Positions 37,370 to 46,328 of a stretch of DNA of 64,000 nt are shown here, piece by piece. The position numbers and the translations under genes are program-made. The stretch comes from Paraglaciecola sp. (lineage in GTDB: Bacteria > Pseudomonadota > Gammaproteobacteria > Enterobacterales > Alteromonadaceae): assembly GCA_009993955.1 (NCBI GenBank), contig JAACSL010000003.1:62001-126000 (forward strand). The letters run 5' to 3'. Each line of letters begins with the position of its first letter. The first letter of the stretch is position 1. A model generated the notes under the pieces. That model made no database searches and had not been told where the DNA came from. It saw only the letters and a list, made by a program, of their open reading frames with translations.

Positions 37370-38335
37370 ATGAGTGAACTCTATCCAGCGATAAAACCCT
37401 TCGCTACGTATCATCTTGACGTGGGTCAAGGGCACCGCATACATGTTGAGCAAACCGGCAATCCAAATGGCATTCCTGTGCTGTTTTTACATGGAGGGCC
37501 GGGCATTGGACTGGGGGATCAATACCGACGGTTTTTTGATCCCCAGCGTTATCACGTCATTGCCTTTGACCAAAGGGGCTGTGGTCAGTCTCTACCCTTT
37601 GCTGAATTACGGGACAATACAAGTCAACATCTAGTTGAAGATGCGCTAGCCGTGCAGCGCCATCTTGGGATTAAAAAATGGGTTGTCTTTGGTGGTTCAT
37701 GGGGCTCGACCTTGGCTATGTTGGTGGCTATCGCTAAACCTGAAGCGGTGCTCGGTTTAATTTTGCGTGGTATTTTTCTGGCAAGAGCAGAAGATATAGA
37801 TTGGTTCTTGAACGCAGACAGCGCAGCAGCGCAAATGTTTCCTGAGCATTATCAAGAGTTTATGGCGCCAATCAAAGAAACGGTGGGTAAGAAAAGCGTA
37901 TTGGAAGCCTACCATGAACTGTTTAGTCAAGACGATGAACTGAGCAAGATGGCGGCAATCAAACATTGGTTTTTATGGGAAAGCCGAATTGTGTGTTTGC
38001 ATGCACTTATCGACGAAGCGGAGTTAATGCCTGATATCCATCAAGCCATCAGTTTGGCTTTACTCGAGTGTCATTATTTTCGTCAACACTGTTTTATCGA
38101 TGAGAACTTTATTCTTAAGCAACTCGACAAAATCCAGCATCTACCCGCCACCATCATCCATGGCAGATATGACATGATTTGTAAGATGGAAGCAGCGCTA
38201 ACACTGCATAAAAATTGGCAGAATAGTCGACTGCATATCATTCCATCCGCAGGCCACAGTGCGTTTGATCCACCCATTAGTGCGGCTTTGTGCTGTGCCA
38301 CTAAAGCTATGGCAGATTTTATTGAGGGACAATAA
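37370..38335 (+). CDS. pip: Proline iminopeptidase (S33)
   Basis: Releases N-terminal proline from peptides. A 321-residue alpha/beta hydrolase without signal peptide. [21 protein letters not shown] carries the oxyanion [15 protein letters not shown] the family turn, [11 protein letters not shown] the nucleophile Ser, [11 protein letters not shown] the Asp, and PSAGHSAFD the His. Start at ATG 37370. The stop overlaps the dtd start (TAATG). Confidence 0.95.
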   Translation: MSELYPAIKPFATYHLDVGQGHRIHVEQTGNPNGIPVLFLHGGPGIGLGDQYRRFFDPQRYHVIAFDQRGCGQSLPFAELRDNTSQHLVEDALAVQRHLGIKKWVVFGGSWGSTLAMLVAIAKPEAVLGLILRGIFLARAEDIDWFLNADSAAAQMFPEHYQEFMAPIKETVGKKSVLEAYHELFSQDDELSKMAAIKHWFLWESRIVCLHALIDEAELMPDIHQAISLALLECHYFRQHCFIDENFILKQLDKIQHLPATIIHGRYDMICKMEAALTLHKNWQNSRLHIIPSAGHSAFDPPISAALCCATKAMADFIEGQ

Positions 38336-38772
38336 TGCGTGCTCTGATTCAACGTGTTACTCAGGCTAATGTCTGTGTGGCAGGAGAAAAAATCGCACAA
38401 ATCAACCAGGGTATCCTAGTCCTGCTTGGTGTTGAAAAACATGATGATCAGCAAAATCTAGAAAAGCTTGCCCGAAAAATACTTAACTATCGAATTTTTA
38501 GTGATGAGCAGGGCAAAATGAATTTGAATATACAGCAAGTCAATGGCGAACTATTAGTGGTCAGTCAATTTACATTAGTGGCTGATACACAAAGTGGTAA
38601 CCGCCCAAGTTTCTCAGTAGCGGCACCGCCAAGTTTGGGGGAGCAGCTTTACCAAGATTTTGTTTTGAGCCTGCGCAAAAGCGGCCTTAAATGTGAAACA
38701 GGGCAATTTGGCGCCGACATGCAAGTGAGCTTAGTCAACGATGGTCCTGTCACATTTCTGTTGCAAGTATAA
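38335..38772 (+). CDS. dtd: D-aminoacyl-tRNA deacylase
   Basis: Removes D-amino acids from wrongly charged tRNA. The 145 residues are full length. [17 protein letters not shown] is the typical start; [20 protein letters not shown] contains the SQFTL motif, and [11 protein letters not shown] the GP motif of the cross-subunit active site. Translationally coupled to pip. The order yihY (with insertions), dtd, yiiD-like matches enterobacteria. Confidence 0.97.
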   Translation: MRALIQRVTQANVCVAGEKIAQINQGILVLLGVEKHDDQQNLEKLARKILNYRIFSDEQGKMNLNIQQVNGELLVVSQFTLVADTQSGNRPSFSVAAPPSLGEQLYQDFVLSLRKSGLKCETGQFGADMQVSLVNDGPVTFLLQV

Positions 38773-38868
38773 TTTGCCCGAGTAGATGTTATAGGATTTA
38801 ATAGTCGGCTGGCAAAATACGGCTTTTCCAGATACAAGTGAAAGCGTTGGCAAGAGATCACGGGACTT

Positions 38869-39783
38869 ATGTATAAAATTGATACACCTGAAAGTGAACA
38901 AGACTTCGCTCAATATTTTGAGCTGCGTTGGAAGATGCTGCGTCAGCCATGGAACTATCCCTTAGGTTCTGAAAAAGACGAATATGAGCAGGTGAGTCAG
39001 CATCGCATGGTGCGTAATGCTGATGGTCAGGTTGTGGCGGTGGGCCGTGTACACATGAACTCATCAGATGAAGCGCAAGTGCGTCATATTGCGGTTGATA
39101 AAGATTATCAAGGTAAAGGCTTAGCCAAGCTTATTTTGTCTGCCCTCGAAGCGGTTGCAAGAGAAGAAGGCGCGATAAGAATAGTGACCAATAGTCGGCA
39201 AGTGTCGGTGCCCTTTTTTGAAAGTGCGGGTTTTGAAATTGAGCGCGAAGCACCTAGTGAATTTGGTAAACTAAAACGCCAGCAAATGGTTAAAAAGATA
39301 AGCGCATCGAACAGTATTTTGTTGCACCCAAAATGGTGTAAACAATTGCAAGAAACCTGGTACGAAACCATCCCTATTACGGAACAGATGGGGATTAAAA
39401 TTCATCAATATTCCGGCAAAACATTTGAAACTCGTGCTTCACTGAACAAAAACATTAACCTGCATGGCACCATGTTTGCCGGTAGTATTTTTTCTCTTGC
39501 TACCTTAACGGGTTGGGGCATGATCTTTTTGCAACTCAAAGAGAAGGGCTTGATGGGGGATATCGTGTTGGGTGATGGCAATATTCACTATCACAAACCC
39601 ATCACCATGCAACCGCGGGCCATCTGCAATATTGAGTCTTTTTATGGAAAACTCGATCCCCTAGCCGACAATCATAAATGTCATATCAAATTACAGGTGG
39701 CTATCATGGATGGTGATAATGCTGTAGCTGAGTTTTCTGGGGTATTTTGGGTACTACCCAACGCGGACAAAAAAGACGCTTAA
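38869..39783 (+). CDS. yiiD: GNAT / hotdog thioesterase fusion, YiiD-like
   Basis: A 304-residue two-domain protein. Residues about 1-145 are a GNAT acetyltransferase with acetyl-CoA loop (RHIAVDKDYQGKGLAKLIL) and FFESAGFEIEREAP. Residues about 155-300 are the YiiD_C hotdog thioesterase-like domain (LHGTMFAGSIFSLATLTGWG, with the helix-start Asn/His region). The E. coli homologue YiiD has been called FabY, an acetoacetyl-ACP synthase; whether this protein does the same is inference. Convergent with rpoH, with a shared terminator at 39804-39831. Confidence 0.92.
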   Translation: MYKIDTPESEQDFAQYFELRWKMLRQPWNYPLGSEKDEYEQVSQHRMVRNADGQVVAVGRVHMNSSDEAQVRHIAVDKDYQGKGLAKLILSALEAVAREEGAIRIVTNSRQVSVPFFESAGFEIEREAPSEFGKLKRQQMVKKISASNSILLHPKWCKQLQETWYETIPITEQMGIKIHQYSGKTFETRASLNKNINLHGTMFAGSIFSLATLTGWGMIFLQLKEKGLMGDIVLGDGNIHYHKPITMQPRAICNIESFYGKLDPLADNHKCHIKLQVAIMDGDNAVAEFSGVFWVLPNADKKDA

Positions 39784-39803
39784 AACGAGGGTGAAGCAGC
39801 CAC

Positions 39804-39831
39804 AAAAAAAGCGCATTACTGCGCTTTTTTT
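39804..39831. terminator. Bidirectional terminator between yiiD-like and rpoH
   Basis: AAAAAAAGCGCA (39804-39815), loop TTAC, TGCGCTTTTTTT (39820-39831): a perfect symmetric terminator giving a U-tract in both directions, 20 bp past the yiiD-like stop and 17 bp past the rpoH stop. Confidence 0.95.
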
Positions 39832-39847
39832 CTAACTATTTAAGCCA

Positions 39848-40702
39848 TTAGGCCGCCATCGCGCCTTGTAACTTTTTCATGGCATTCTTTTCGATTTGAC
39901 GGACCCGCTCAGCAGACACTTGGTATTTTTCAGCCAAATCTTGCAAGGTAATCTTATCATCTGATAACCAGCGAGTCTGAATAATGTACTGACTGCGTTC
40001 GTCAAGGGTTTTCAGCGCTGCGTAAAGTTTGTCTGCGGCATTATTATCCCAATTAGAATTCATCACTTCAGATTCAACATCAGCACTTTTGTCTTCTAAA
40101 AATTGAACCGGCGCAAAATTACCGCTTTCGTCATCATCAGCAGATAAATCAAAGGCTTGGTCTTGACTACTCATGCGCGCTTCCATCTGTAACACTTCCT
40201 TGGTACTTACACCAAGTTCTTCTGCTACTTTCTGTACTTCCGCATGAGTAAACCAACCCAAACGCTTTTTGTTTTTGCGAAGATTAAAAAACAATTTGCG
40301 TTGCGCTTTTGTTGTGGCGACTTTCACAATGCGCCAATTACGTAACACAAACTCGTGAATTTCCGCTTTAATCCAATGCACTGCAAACGAAACCAATCTA
40401 ACACCCATCGTTGGGTCGAAGCGGCGTACCGCTTTCATTAAACCGATATTCCCTTCTTGGATAAGATCTGCCTGTGGCAAACCATAGCCAGAGTAAGATT
40501 TGGCAATGTGCACAACAAAGCGTAAATGCGACATGATCAACTTTCTTGCGGCTTGTAAATCTTCATCAAGTTGTAGACGTTCAGCGAGGCTACGCTCTTC
40601 TTCAGCGCTGAGCATGCTAATACTACTTACAGCTTGAATGTAAGTCTCAATGCTACCTGTCTGAGGGACAGTTAATGTCAATGTGCGTATATCTGTACTC
40701 AT
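39848..40702 (-). CDS. rpoH: RNA polymerase sigma-32 factor
   Basis: The heat-shock sigma factor, 284 residues. Region 2 reads [26 protein letters not shown], region 2.4 [20 protein letters not shown], the RpoH box QRKLFFNLR is at 134-142, and region 4 ends with [26 protein letters not shown]. All core regions are present, so the protein should recognise classical heat-shock promoters. The 233 bp upstream is AT-rich and shared with the divergent EAL-HDOD gene; I could not assign its promoters. Confidence 0.98.
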   Translation of the reverse strand: MSTDIRTLTLTVPQTGSIETYIQAVSSISMLSAEEERSLAERLQLDEDLQAARKLIMSHLRFVVHIAKSYSGYGLPQADLIQEGNIGLMKAVRRFDPTMGVRLVSFAVHWIKAEIHEFVLRNWRIVKVATTKAQRKLFFNLRKNKKRLGWFTHAEVQKVAEELGVSTKEVLQMEARMSSQDQAFDLSADDDESGNFAPVQFLEDKSADVESEVMNSNWDNNAADKLYAALKTLDERSQYIIQTRWLSDDKITLQDLAEKYQVSAERVRQIEKNAMKKLQGAMAA

Positions 40703-40935
40703 AGTTACCTCGTATTACACAGTGTCTTAGAGTTTATCAAAACCACTTTTAATGTGCGATCTTATTTCACTCTATATGTTGTGTAATAGACCATTGGATC
40801 AGCAAAAAATTGCATCTTTTTGCAAATATGGGAATAGAATTTTGTTTTTCAACATTTCAGACAAAAATATAACATGTTTTTAATAATCATTTTACGCTAA
40901 CCTACCAGTTCGATTAATAAATATGCAGTACGATC

Positions 40936-42159
40936 ATGTTTTCTTATGTTGCCCGCCAAGCGATTTTAGATAGAGACCAAAATCTATATTCATACGAATT
41001 ATTGTTTCGGGATGGGGAACAAAATTGTTTCCCGAATATTTCTCCGGATGAAGCCACGTCAAAAATATTAACCAATAATCACTTAGACATGGGCCTCGAG
41101 GATATCACAGGTGGGAAATTGGCCTTCATTAACTTCCATGAAGACACCCTCCTGAATCGTTTTCCAACATCCCTCGACCCCAAGCATGTGGTGATAGAAA
41201 TTGTCGAGACGGTAAGACTCAGTGAAGCGTTGATCCAAGCCTGTAAAACCATTAAAGAACTTGGTTATATGTTAGCCCTTGATGATCATGACTTCGATCC
41301 CAAATGGGACGTACTGTTGCCCTATGCAGATATCGTCAAAGTTGACATCGTTGAATGCGATCAAAGTTTGCTCGCTGCTAACATCGATAAATTTAAACAG
41401 GCAAACGTGAAATTAGTCGCAGAAAAAATCGAAACGTTGGCAGATTTTGTTCACTATAAAGCCATGGGCTTTGACTATTTCCAAGGTTATTTTTTCGCCA
41501 AACCTGAAATTATCAAACAGAAAAAAATACCCACTTCAAAGCTACCTCTATTAGAGCTCATAGATGCCAGTGCATCTCCTCATTTTGACTTTGCCCACGT
41601 CAACAATATTATTGAACGAGATGTATCCCTGTCTTACAAACTATTGCGCTTCATCAACAATCCATTAATCGATAAGAGCAATAAGATCACCAGTTTACGG
41701 CATGCTCTTAATTACATGGGTGAAATTGAAGTGAAGAAGTTTATTGCCTTAGTTGCGTTAGCGAACATTGGTGATGACAAAAGCTTAGAGTTATTGCACT
41801 TATCTTTGGTGCGGGCCAAGTTCTGCGAGTGCATCGGCACGGCGAAAAAATTAAGTACGAATCCACCCACTGGCTTTTTAGTCGGTTTGTTTTCTCTGTT
41901 GGATGCGCTTTTAGATATGGTCATGCCCGACATCGTCGAAAAATTACCGCTGGGGGATGAACTAAAACAAGCGCTCTGTGGCAAAAAGAACGAACTACAT
42001 TATTACTTAATGCTGATTCAGGCGTTTGAAAAAGGGTATTGGCAGCACATTACACAGTATGCCGCTGAACTTAATTTACCCGTGCGTGACGTGCAGTTAT
42101 TCTATCATGAATCGCTAAAATGGGGTTTTGCCATGAAGCAGCTGATAAGCCACGAATAA
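40936..42159 (+). CDS. EAL-HDOD protein, first paralogue
   Basis: A 407-residue signalling protein: EAL domain (1 to about 195) plus HDOD domain (about 200-400, with LRFINNPLIDKSNKITSLRHALNYMGE and NPPTGFLVGLFSLLDALLD). EAL-type metal and catalytic positions look largely preserved: Glu21 (YELLFR), Asn66 (FINF), Glu88, Asp116-Asp117, Lys135 (VKVD), Glu163 (VAEKIE) and Gln183 (YFQGYFF). The DDFG loop reads DDHDF. Members of this family often lack phosphodiesterase activity, so activity is open. A second copy with losses follows at 42313, 153 bp downstream. Confidence 0.94.
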   Translation: MFSYVARQAILDRDQNLYSYELLFRDGEQNCFPNISPDEATSKILTNNHLDMGLEDITGGKLAFINFHEDTLLNRFPTSLDPKHVVIEIVETVRLSEALIQACKTIKELGYMLALDDHDFDPKWDVLLPYADIVKVDIVECDQSLLAANIDKFKQANVKLVAEKIETLADFVHYKAMGFDYFQGYFFAKPEIIKQKKIPTSKLPLLELIDASASPHFDFAHVNNIIERDVSLSYKLLRFINNPLIDKSNKITSLRHALNYMGEIEVKKFIALVALANIGDDKSLELLHLSLVRAKFCECIGTAKKLSTNPPTGFLVGLFSLLDALLDMVMPDIVEKLPLGDELKQALCGKKNELHYYLMLIQAFEKGYWQHITQYAAELNLPVRDVQLFYHESLKWGFAMKQLISHE

Positions 42160-42312
42160 TCGACTGTTCAAGTGCTCCGTTAATGCATAATATCCGCTAC
42201 AGTGAGAGGTTGATAATCGTCTAGCATTGAAAGCCACAACTACGTTATTATTTTCCGATACATTGAGCGAAGATTAGTCAAGGCTAGTTAGTCAACATAC
42301 CAAGGGAAAGTC

Positions 42313-43554
42313 ATGTTTGCGTTTATTGCCCGGCAACCTGTGCTGGATAGAGATAAAGAAGTGTTTGCCTACGAGCTACTTTTTCGTGATGGCAAAAATA
42401 ATTGTTATCCAGATGTGGTAAGGGATGAAGCTACCACAAAAATGATAGCTAGAAACTATCTTACGCTGGGTCTCGACGACATTTCCTGCAACAAAAAATC
42501 ATTTATCAACTTTCAACCCAATACGGTTTTGCAAGGTATTCCTCGTGAGCTTGATCCAGAGAACGTTATCGTTGAACTGTTTGATGGCACGTTCAGTCAC
42601 GATAGTTTATTGACCATTTGTAAACACGTGAAAAACCTCGGTTATAAATTGGCATTGGAGGGACATCGACTCGATGCCAAATGGCAGGACTATCTGCCCT
42701 ATTTAGATATGGTTAAAGTGAACACCACCAATAGTGATTATGATGCCATCGCGAAGAATGTGAATCGCTACCTTGAGAGTAACTTGCAACTTGTCGCGGA
42801 TAAAATCGAGACTCAGCAAGATTTTGCTATTTTTAAAGAGATGGGTTTTGACTATTTTCAGGGGTATTTCTTTGCGCGTCCTGAGAGTGTCTCGCAGAAG
42901 AATATTCCGACATCAAAACTGACCCTTGTGGAATTAATGGGAGCGAGTTCCAGTGAAACCTTTGATGTAGACAATATCAACAGTGTGATTGAACACGATG
43001 TGGGTTTGTCCTACATGTTGTTGCGTTTTATCAATAATCCGACCATTAATAAGCGGTATAAAATCACTTCACTGCGTCATGCCCTGAATTACATGGGTGA
43101 AGTCGAGATTAAAAAGTTTATTGCCTTGTTAGCGTTGGCAAACTTAAGTGATGACAAACCCAATGAACTCCTGCATTTATCCTTGGTACGTGCCAAGTTC
43201 TGTGATTTGGTGGGGAACGAAAAAGGTATTGGTTCTAACCCTCCTACCGGTTTTCTTGTTGGCTTATTTTCCTTGCTTGATGCGCTGTTAGATCAGGATA
43301 TGAAGACGTTAGTAGAAAAACTGCCCTTGGTAGAAGAAGTCAAAATTGCCTTGTGTGGTGGGCAAAACGATTTGTCTATGTATTTATTGCTGGTTAAAGC
43401 ATTTGAAAGTGGTAACTGGTTGAAAGTATTGCGTTTAGCCAAAATTTTGGAAATCGATCAAAAAGTCTTACACAGCTTGTTTAATCAAGCGATAGTGTGG
43501 GGCAACGGAGTACGCCGTTCCATATCACCTCACTTCCCCGAGAGCAGAGTATAA
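42313..43554 (+). CDS. EAL-HDOD protein, second paralogue with degenerate EAL site
   Basis: A 413-residue tandem duplicate of the preceding gene. The two align without a gap over the first 190 residues. Glu21, Asn66, Glu88, Lys135 and Gln183 are kept, but Asp116-Asp117 is Glu116-Gly117, Asp137 is Asn, and Glu163 is Asp. Loss of the Asp pair should abolish metal-dependent c-di-GMP cleavage, though binding may remain. The HDOD half is strongly conserved (ITSLRHALNYMGEVEIKKFIALLALANLSDD). The pair probably arose by duplication with division of roles. Confidence 0.94.
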   Translation: MFAFIARQPVLDRDKEVFAYELLFRDGKNNCYPDVVRDEATTKMIARNYLTLGLDDISCNKKSFINFQPNTVLQGIPRELDPENVIVELFDGTFSHDSLLTICKHVKNLGYKLALEGHRLDAKWQDYLPYLDMVKVNTTNSDYDAIAKNVNRYLESNLQLVADKIETQQDFAIFKEMGFDYFQGYFFARPESVSQKNIPTSKLTLVELMGASSSETFDVDNINSVIEHDVGLSYMLLRFINNPTINKRYKITSLRHALNYMGEVEIKKFIALLALANLSDDKPNELLHLSLVRAKFCDLVGNEKGIGSNPPTGFLVGLFSLLDALLDQDMKTLVEKLPLVEEVKIALCGGQNDLSMYLLLVKAFESGNWLKVLRLAKILEIDQKVLHSLFNQAIVWGNGVRRSISPHFPESRV

Positions 43555-43594
43555 GCCCTGACCCTGATTATTTTATGCTTGACGGTCTGAAAGC

Positions 43595-44713
43595 ATGAAT
43601 ACTTTTAGCAAAGAGTATTTGGTTGTGGCACAGAACGCCTCTGGGCGGAATATGAATGTGCCGCTCTATCGTTTTAGTGGCAGCCAGCCCGGCCCTAAAG
43701 TATATATTCAAAGTTCTATTCACGGGGCAGAAGTGCAAGGCAATGTCGTGATATACCACTTAATTCAGTGGCTGCGCACGATGCCAATTCGCGGCGAAAT
43801 CATTCTGGTACCTAATTGCAACCCAGTGGGTACTAACATTAAAGACGGTGAATATACCCTAGGGCGCTTCGATCCAGTTAATGGTACCAACTGGAATCGC
43901 GGGTATTTTTATGATCATCAGTCTGTTGTCGACTTTGCACATACGGTGGCCAGTGACGAAAGCATTGATGCCATCAAAACACGTTTTCGTGCGCAAATGA
44001 AACAGCGTATTCAAGACAAATTAGATCAAACATGGGGTATCGGCTTAGCACAACGTTTGAATTTAAAACTCCAGCAGCTTGCCTTCGATGCAGACTACGT
44101 ATTGGATCTGCATAATGGCCCCGTTTCAACCCGGCACGTGTATGTGCCTGAGTATGCTAAAGCGGCAGCAAAACAATTTAATATTCCTCATGTGATTCTT
44201 ATTCCTAACGTTTTCTCGGGTGCCTTGGATGAAGCCACCTTTTGTCCATGGTGGACTCTCAGTGATTTACTCAATCAGCAAGAGAGTGGGGGCTACAATT
44301 TCGATGTTGAAGCGTTTACCTTAGAAATGGGCAGTCAGGAGGTCATTAACTTTGCTGAAGGTGAATATGATGCAAAAAGTATTTTGGCTTATTTGTCCGC
44401 CAAAGACGTGTTTTTGGCACACCAATTCATCCCAGAGACAATGCAGCGTTTGGCGGTTAGCTTACATGATTACAAAATCCTCTATACACAGCAGGGGGGA
44501 ATTGTAGAGTATTTGGCCAAACCGGGTGACAGACTCAGTCAAGGGCAACCCTTAGCACGCATTCTTAATGTAGATAGATTAGACAAAGAAAACGCAGTTA
44601 CCACTATCCACGCCCCATGTGATTTGGTGGCCATATTGCATTTTCCTTCGGCATCGGTATTAAGTGGTACGCAGTTGTATAAGTGTTTTACCCGCTACTT
44701 CGAATTGACATGA
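43595..44713 (+). CDS. Succinylglutamate desuccinylase/aspartoacylase family protein
   Basis: A 372-residue zinc hydrolase of the AstE/AspA group (M14-like fold). The zinc ligands are His43 and Glu46 (SIHGAEVQGN) and His173 (DLHNGP), and Glu244 (TLEMGSQ) is the likely catalytic base. A C-terminal beta domain (from about 280, GGIVEYLAKPGDRLSQGQPLARIL) resembles the biotinyl-like part of this family. These enzymes remove N-acyl groups from amino acids; the particular amide is unknown. It begins 40 bp after the second EAL-HDOD gene and may be in its transcript. It is convergent with an Lrp/AsnC regulator. Confidence 0.88.
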   Translation: MNTFSKEYLVVAQNASGRNMNVPLYRFSGSQPGPKVYIQSSIHGAEVQGNVVIYHLIQWLRTMPIRGEIILVPNCNPVGTNIKDGEYTLGRFDPVNGTNWNRGYFYDHQSVVDFAHTVASDESIDAIKTRFRAQMKQRIQDKLDQTWGIGLAQRLNLKLQQLAFDADYVLDLHNGPVSTRHVYVPEYAKAAAKQFNIPHVILIPNVFSGALDEATFCPWWTLSDLLNQQESGGYNFDVEAFTLEMGSQEVINFAEGEYDAKSILAYLSAKDVFLAHQFIPETMQRLAVSLHDYKILYTQQGGIVEYLAKPGDRLSQGQPLARILNVDRLDKENAVTTIHAPCDLVAILHFPSASVLSGTQLYKCFTRYFELT

Positions 44714-44728
44714 TGGGCAGAACGATTT

Positions 44729-45202
44729 TTACGACTCCAGACTTGGTAATACTTGACTGATCAAATGATTGTAAACCAAGGCAGTTTCGACATGATTGAC
44801 TTGAGCATGCGCAGTAATTTGGTTAAATACAAAATCTCGTAAGTGAGTGGTGTCAGCCACACATAAATGCACCAACAAATCGATATTCCCCCCCACATGA
44901 TAAACGCTGAGCACTTCTGGTAAGGCTATAAGCTGAGCTTGAATATTGTCGATGGTGTGGCGGTCATGATCCGACAAACAAACAGAAATCATCGCTTCAA
45001 TGTTGCCGCCCAAGGCCTGCAAATCCACATGCAACTGCGAACCTTTGATTATGTTGTCTGCTTGCAATTTTTTGATACGCTCGAGGCAGGTCGAAGGAGC
45101 CAAGCCAACTTGTTGAGCGATATCTTTGTTATTCAGTCGAGCGTCTTTATAGAGGATGGCTAAAATGCTTAAGTCAATATTGTCGAGGCTACGTTTATTC
45201 AT
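44729..45202 (-). CDS. Lrp/AsnC family regulator
   Basis: A 157-residue amino-acid-responsive regulator. LDNIDLSILAILYKDARLNN and LAPSTCLERIKKLQADNIIKG form the N-terminal helix-turn-helix; the C-terminal RAM domain includes GNIEAMISVCL and VYHVGGNIDLLVHLCV. It is 15 bp from the end of the aspartoacylase-like gene, and is separated by 6 bp from anmK upstream on the same strand, so it may be the last gene of the M23-anmK-lrp run. Ligand unknown. Confidence 0.92.
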   Translation of the reverse strand: MNKRSLDNIDLSILAILYKDARLNNKDIAQQVGLAPSTCLERIKKLQADNIIKGSQLHVDLQALGGNIEAMISVCLSDHDRHTIDNIQAQLIALPEVLSVYHVGGNIDLLVHLCVADTTHLRDFVFNQITAHAQVNHVETALVYNHLISQVLPSLES

Positions 45203-45208
45203 TACTGC

Positions 45209-46315
45209 TCACTTACTTGGACAAAAAGTGCCAAGAATGGCATCTCGCCTTGCACCGGTGACACTGGCTAAACTACCGGCTATTCCTTGCTTATGTGCAT
45301 ATGCCAACCATGCAAATGCCATGGCCTCAACTGCATCAGGATGCACACCAAGTTCGTCTGTTGTGAGCACATCTATCTCGTGCAATTCTGACTCCAAACA
45401 TTCCATTAAAAACTCGTTTCTTGCCCCGCCACCGCACACAAAAATTTGATTAACATTGCTAAACTTAAGCACTTCTTTGGCAATGGTTTTGCAAGTTAGC
45501 TGGCACAAGGTAGCCTGCACCACGGAAGGTTCTAGCGTTGTGTCGAGTTCAGATATTTGTTGCATCAACCACTGCCCATGAAATACCTCACGCCCCGTGC
45601 TTTTTGGGGCGCATTGTGTAAAAAAGGGGTGCTGGCAAAGCTGTGCCAATAAACCTTTATCAAAGCGACTTTGTGCCGCCCATTGGCCTTTAGCGTCGAA
45701 GGATTGCCCTGTGTGTTTTTGACACCAATAATCCATTAAAGTATTGCCCGGACCAGTATCGTAACCAAGCACCGCGCCCTGAGCTGGTAAGTAGGTAAGA
45801 TTGGCAATGCCACCGATATTGACCACAATTCGGTTTTGCTCTGCATGACCAAAAACTGCTTTATGAAAAGCGGGGACTAAGGGGGCCCCTTGACCACCTA
45901 AGGCGATATCTTTGCGTCGAAAATCAGCAACCACATCGATTCCTGTTAAGGCCGCGAGCGTATTAGGGTCACCAATCTGCAAGCTAAACGCGTGATTTCC
46001 CGTTGGCATATGGCGAATGGTTTGGCCATGTGAACCAATGGCTACCACCTGATCACTGCGGATAAAATTATCTTTCAATAAACGTAATGAGGCACGGGCA
46101 AATACTTCCGCAACTTCACGGTCAGCTTGCCCCATTCTTTCTATTTCATTGTCACCGGGCTGGCAAAGTTGCTGAAGTTGCGCCACCAATGTTGGCGGGT
46201 AAGGGAATGTTTCGCAGGCAATCAAATGCGGGTGAATTTGAAAAAAATCCACGAGGGCGACATCAATGCCATCCATACTGGTACCTGACATCAACCCCAA
46301 GTACAACTGAGACAT
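45209..46315 (-). CDS. anmK: Anhydro-N-acetylmuramic acid kinase
   Basis: Phosphorylates 1,6-anhydro-MurNAc with ring opening, feeding peptidoglycan fragments back to metabolism. The 368 residues are full length. YLGLMSGTSMDGIDVALVD is the family start; GSHGQTIRHMP, VVADFRRKDIALGGQGAPLVP, NIGGIANLTYLP and GYDTGPGNTLMD (catalytic Asp region) are all present, as is FVCGGGARNEFLM. It lies just downstream of an M23 peptidase gene, divergent from tyrS, an order frequent in gammaproteobacteria. Confidence 0.97.
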   Translation of the reverse strand: MSQLYLGLMSGTSMDGIDVALVDFFQIHPHLIACETFPYPPTLVAQLQQLCQPGDNEIERMGQADREVAEVFARASLRLLKDNFIRSDQVVAIGSHGQTIRHMPTGNHAFSLQIGDPNTLAALTGIDVVADFRRKDIALGGQGAPLVPAFHKAVFGHAEQNRIVVNIGGIANLTYLPAQGAVLGYDTGPGNTLMDYWCQKHTGQSFDAKGQWAAQSRFDKGLLAQLCQHPFFTQCAPKSTGREVFHGQWLMQQISELDTTLEPSVVQATLCQLTCKTIAKEVLKFSNVNQIFVCGGGARNEFLMECLESELHEIDVLTTDELGVHPDAVEAMAFAWLAYAHKQGIAGSLASVTGARRDAILGTFCPSK

Positions 46316-46328
46316 TCAGTGTATCCCT

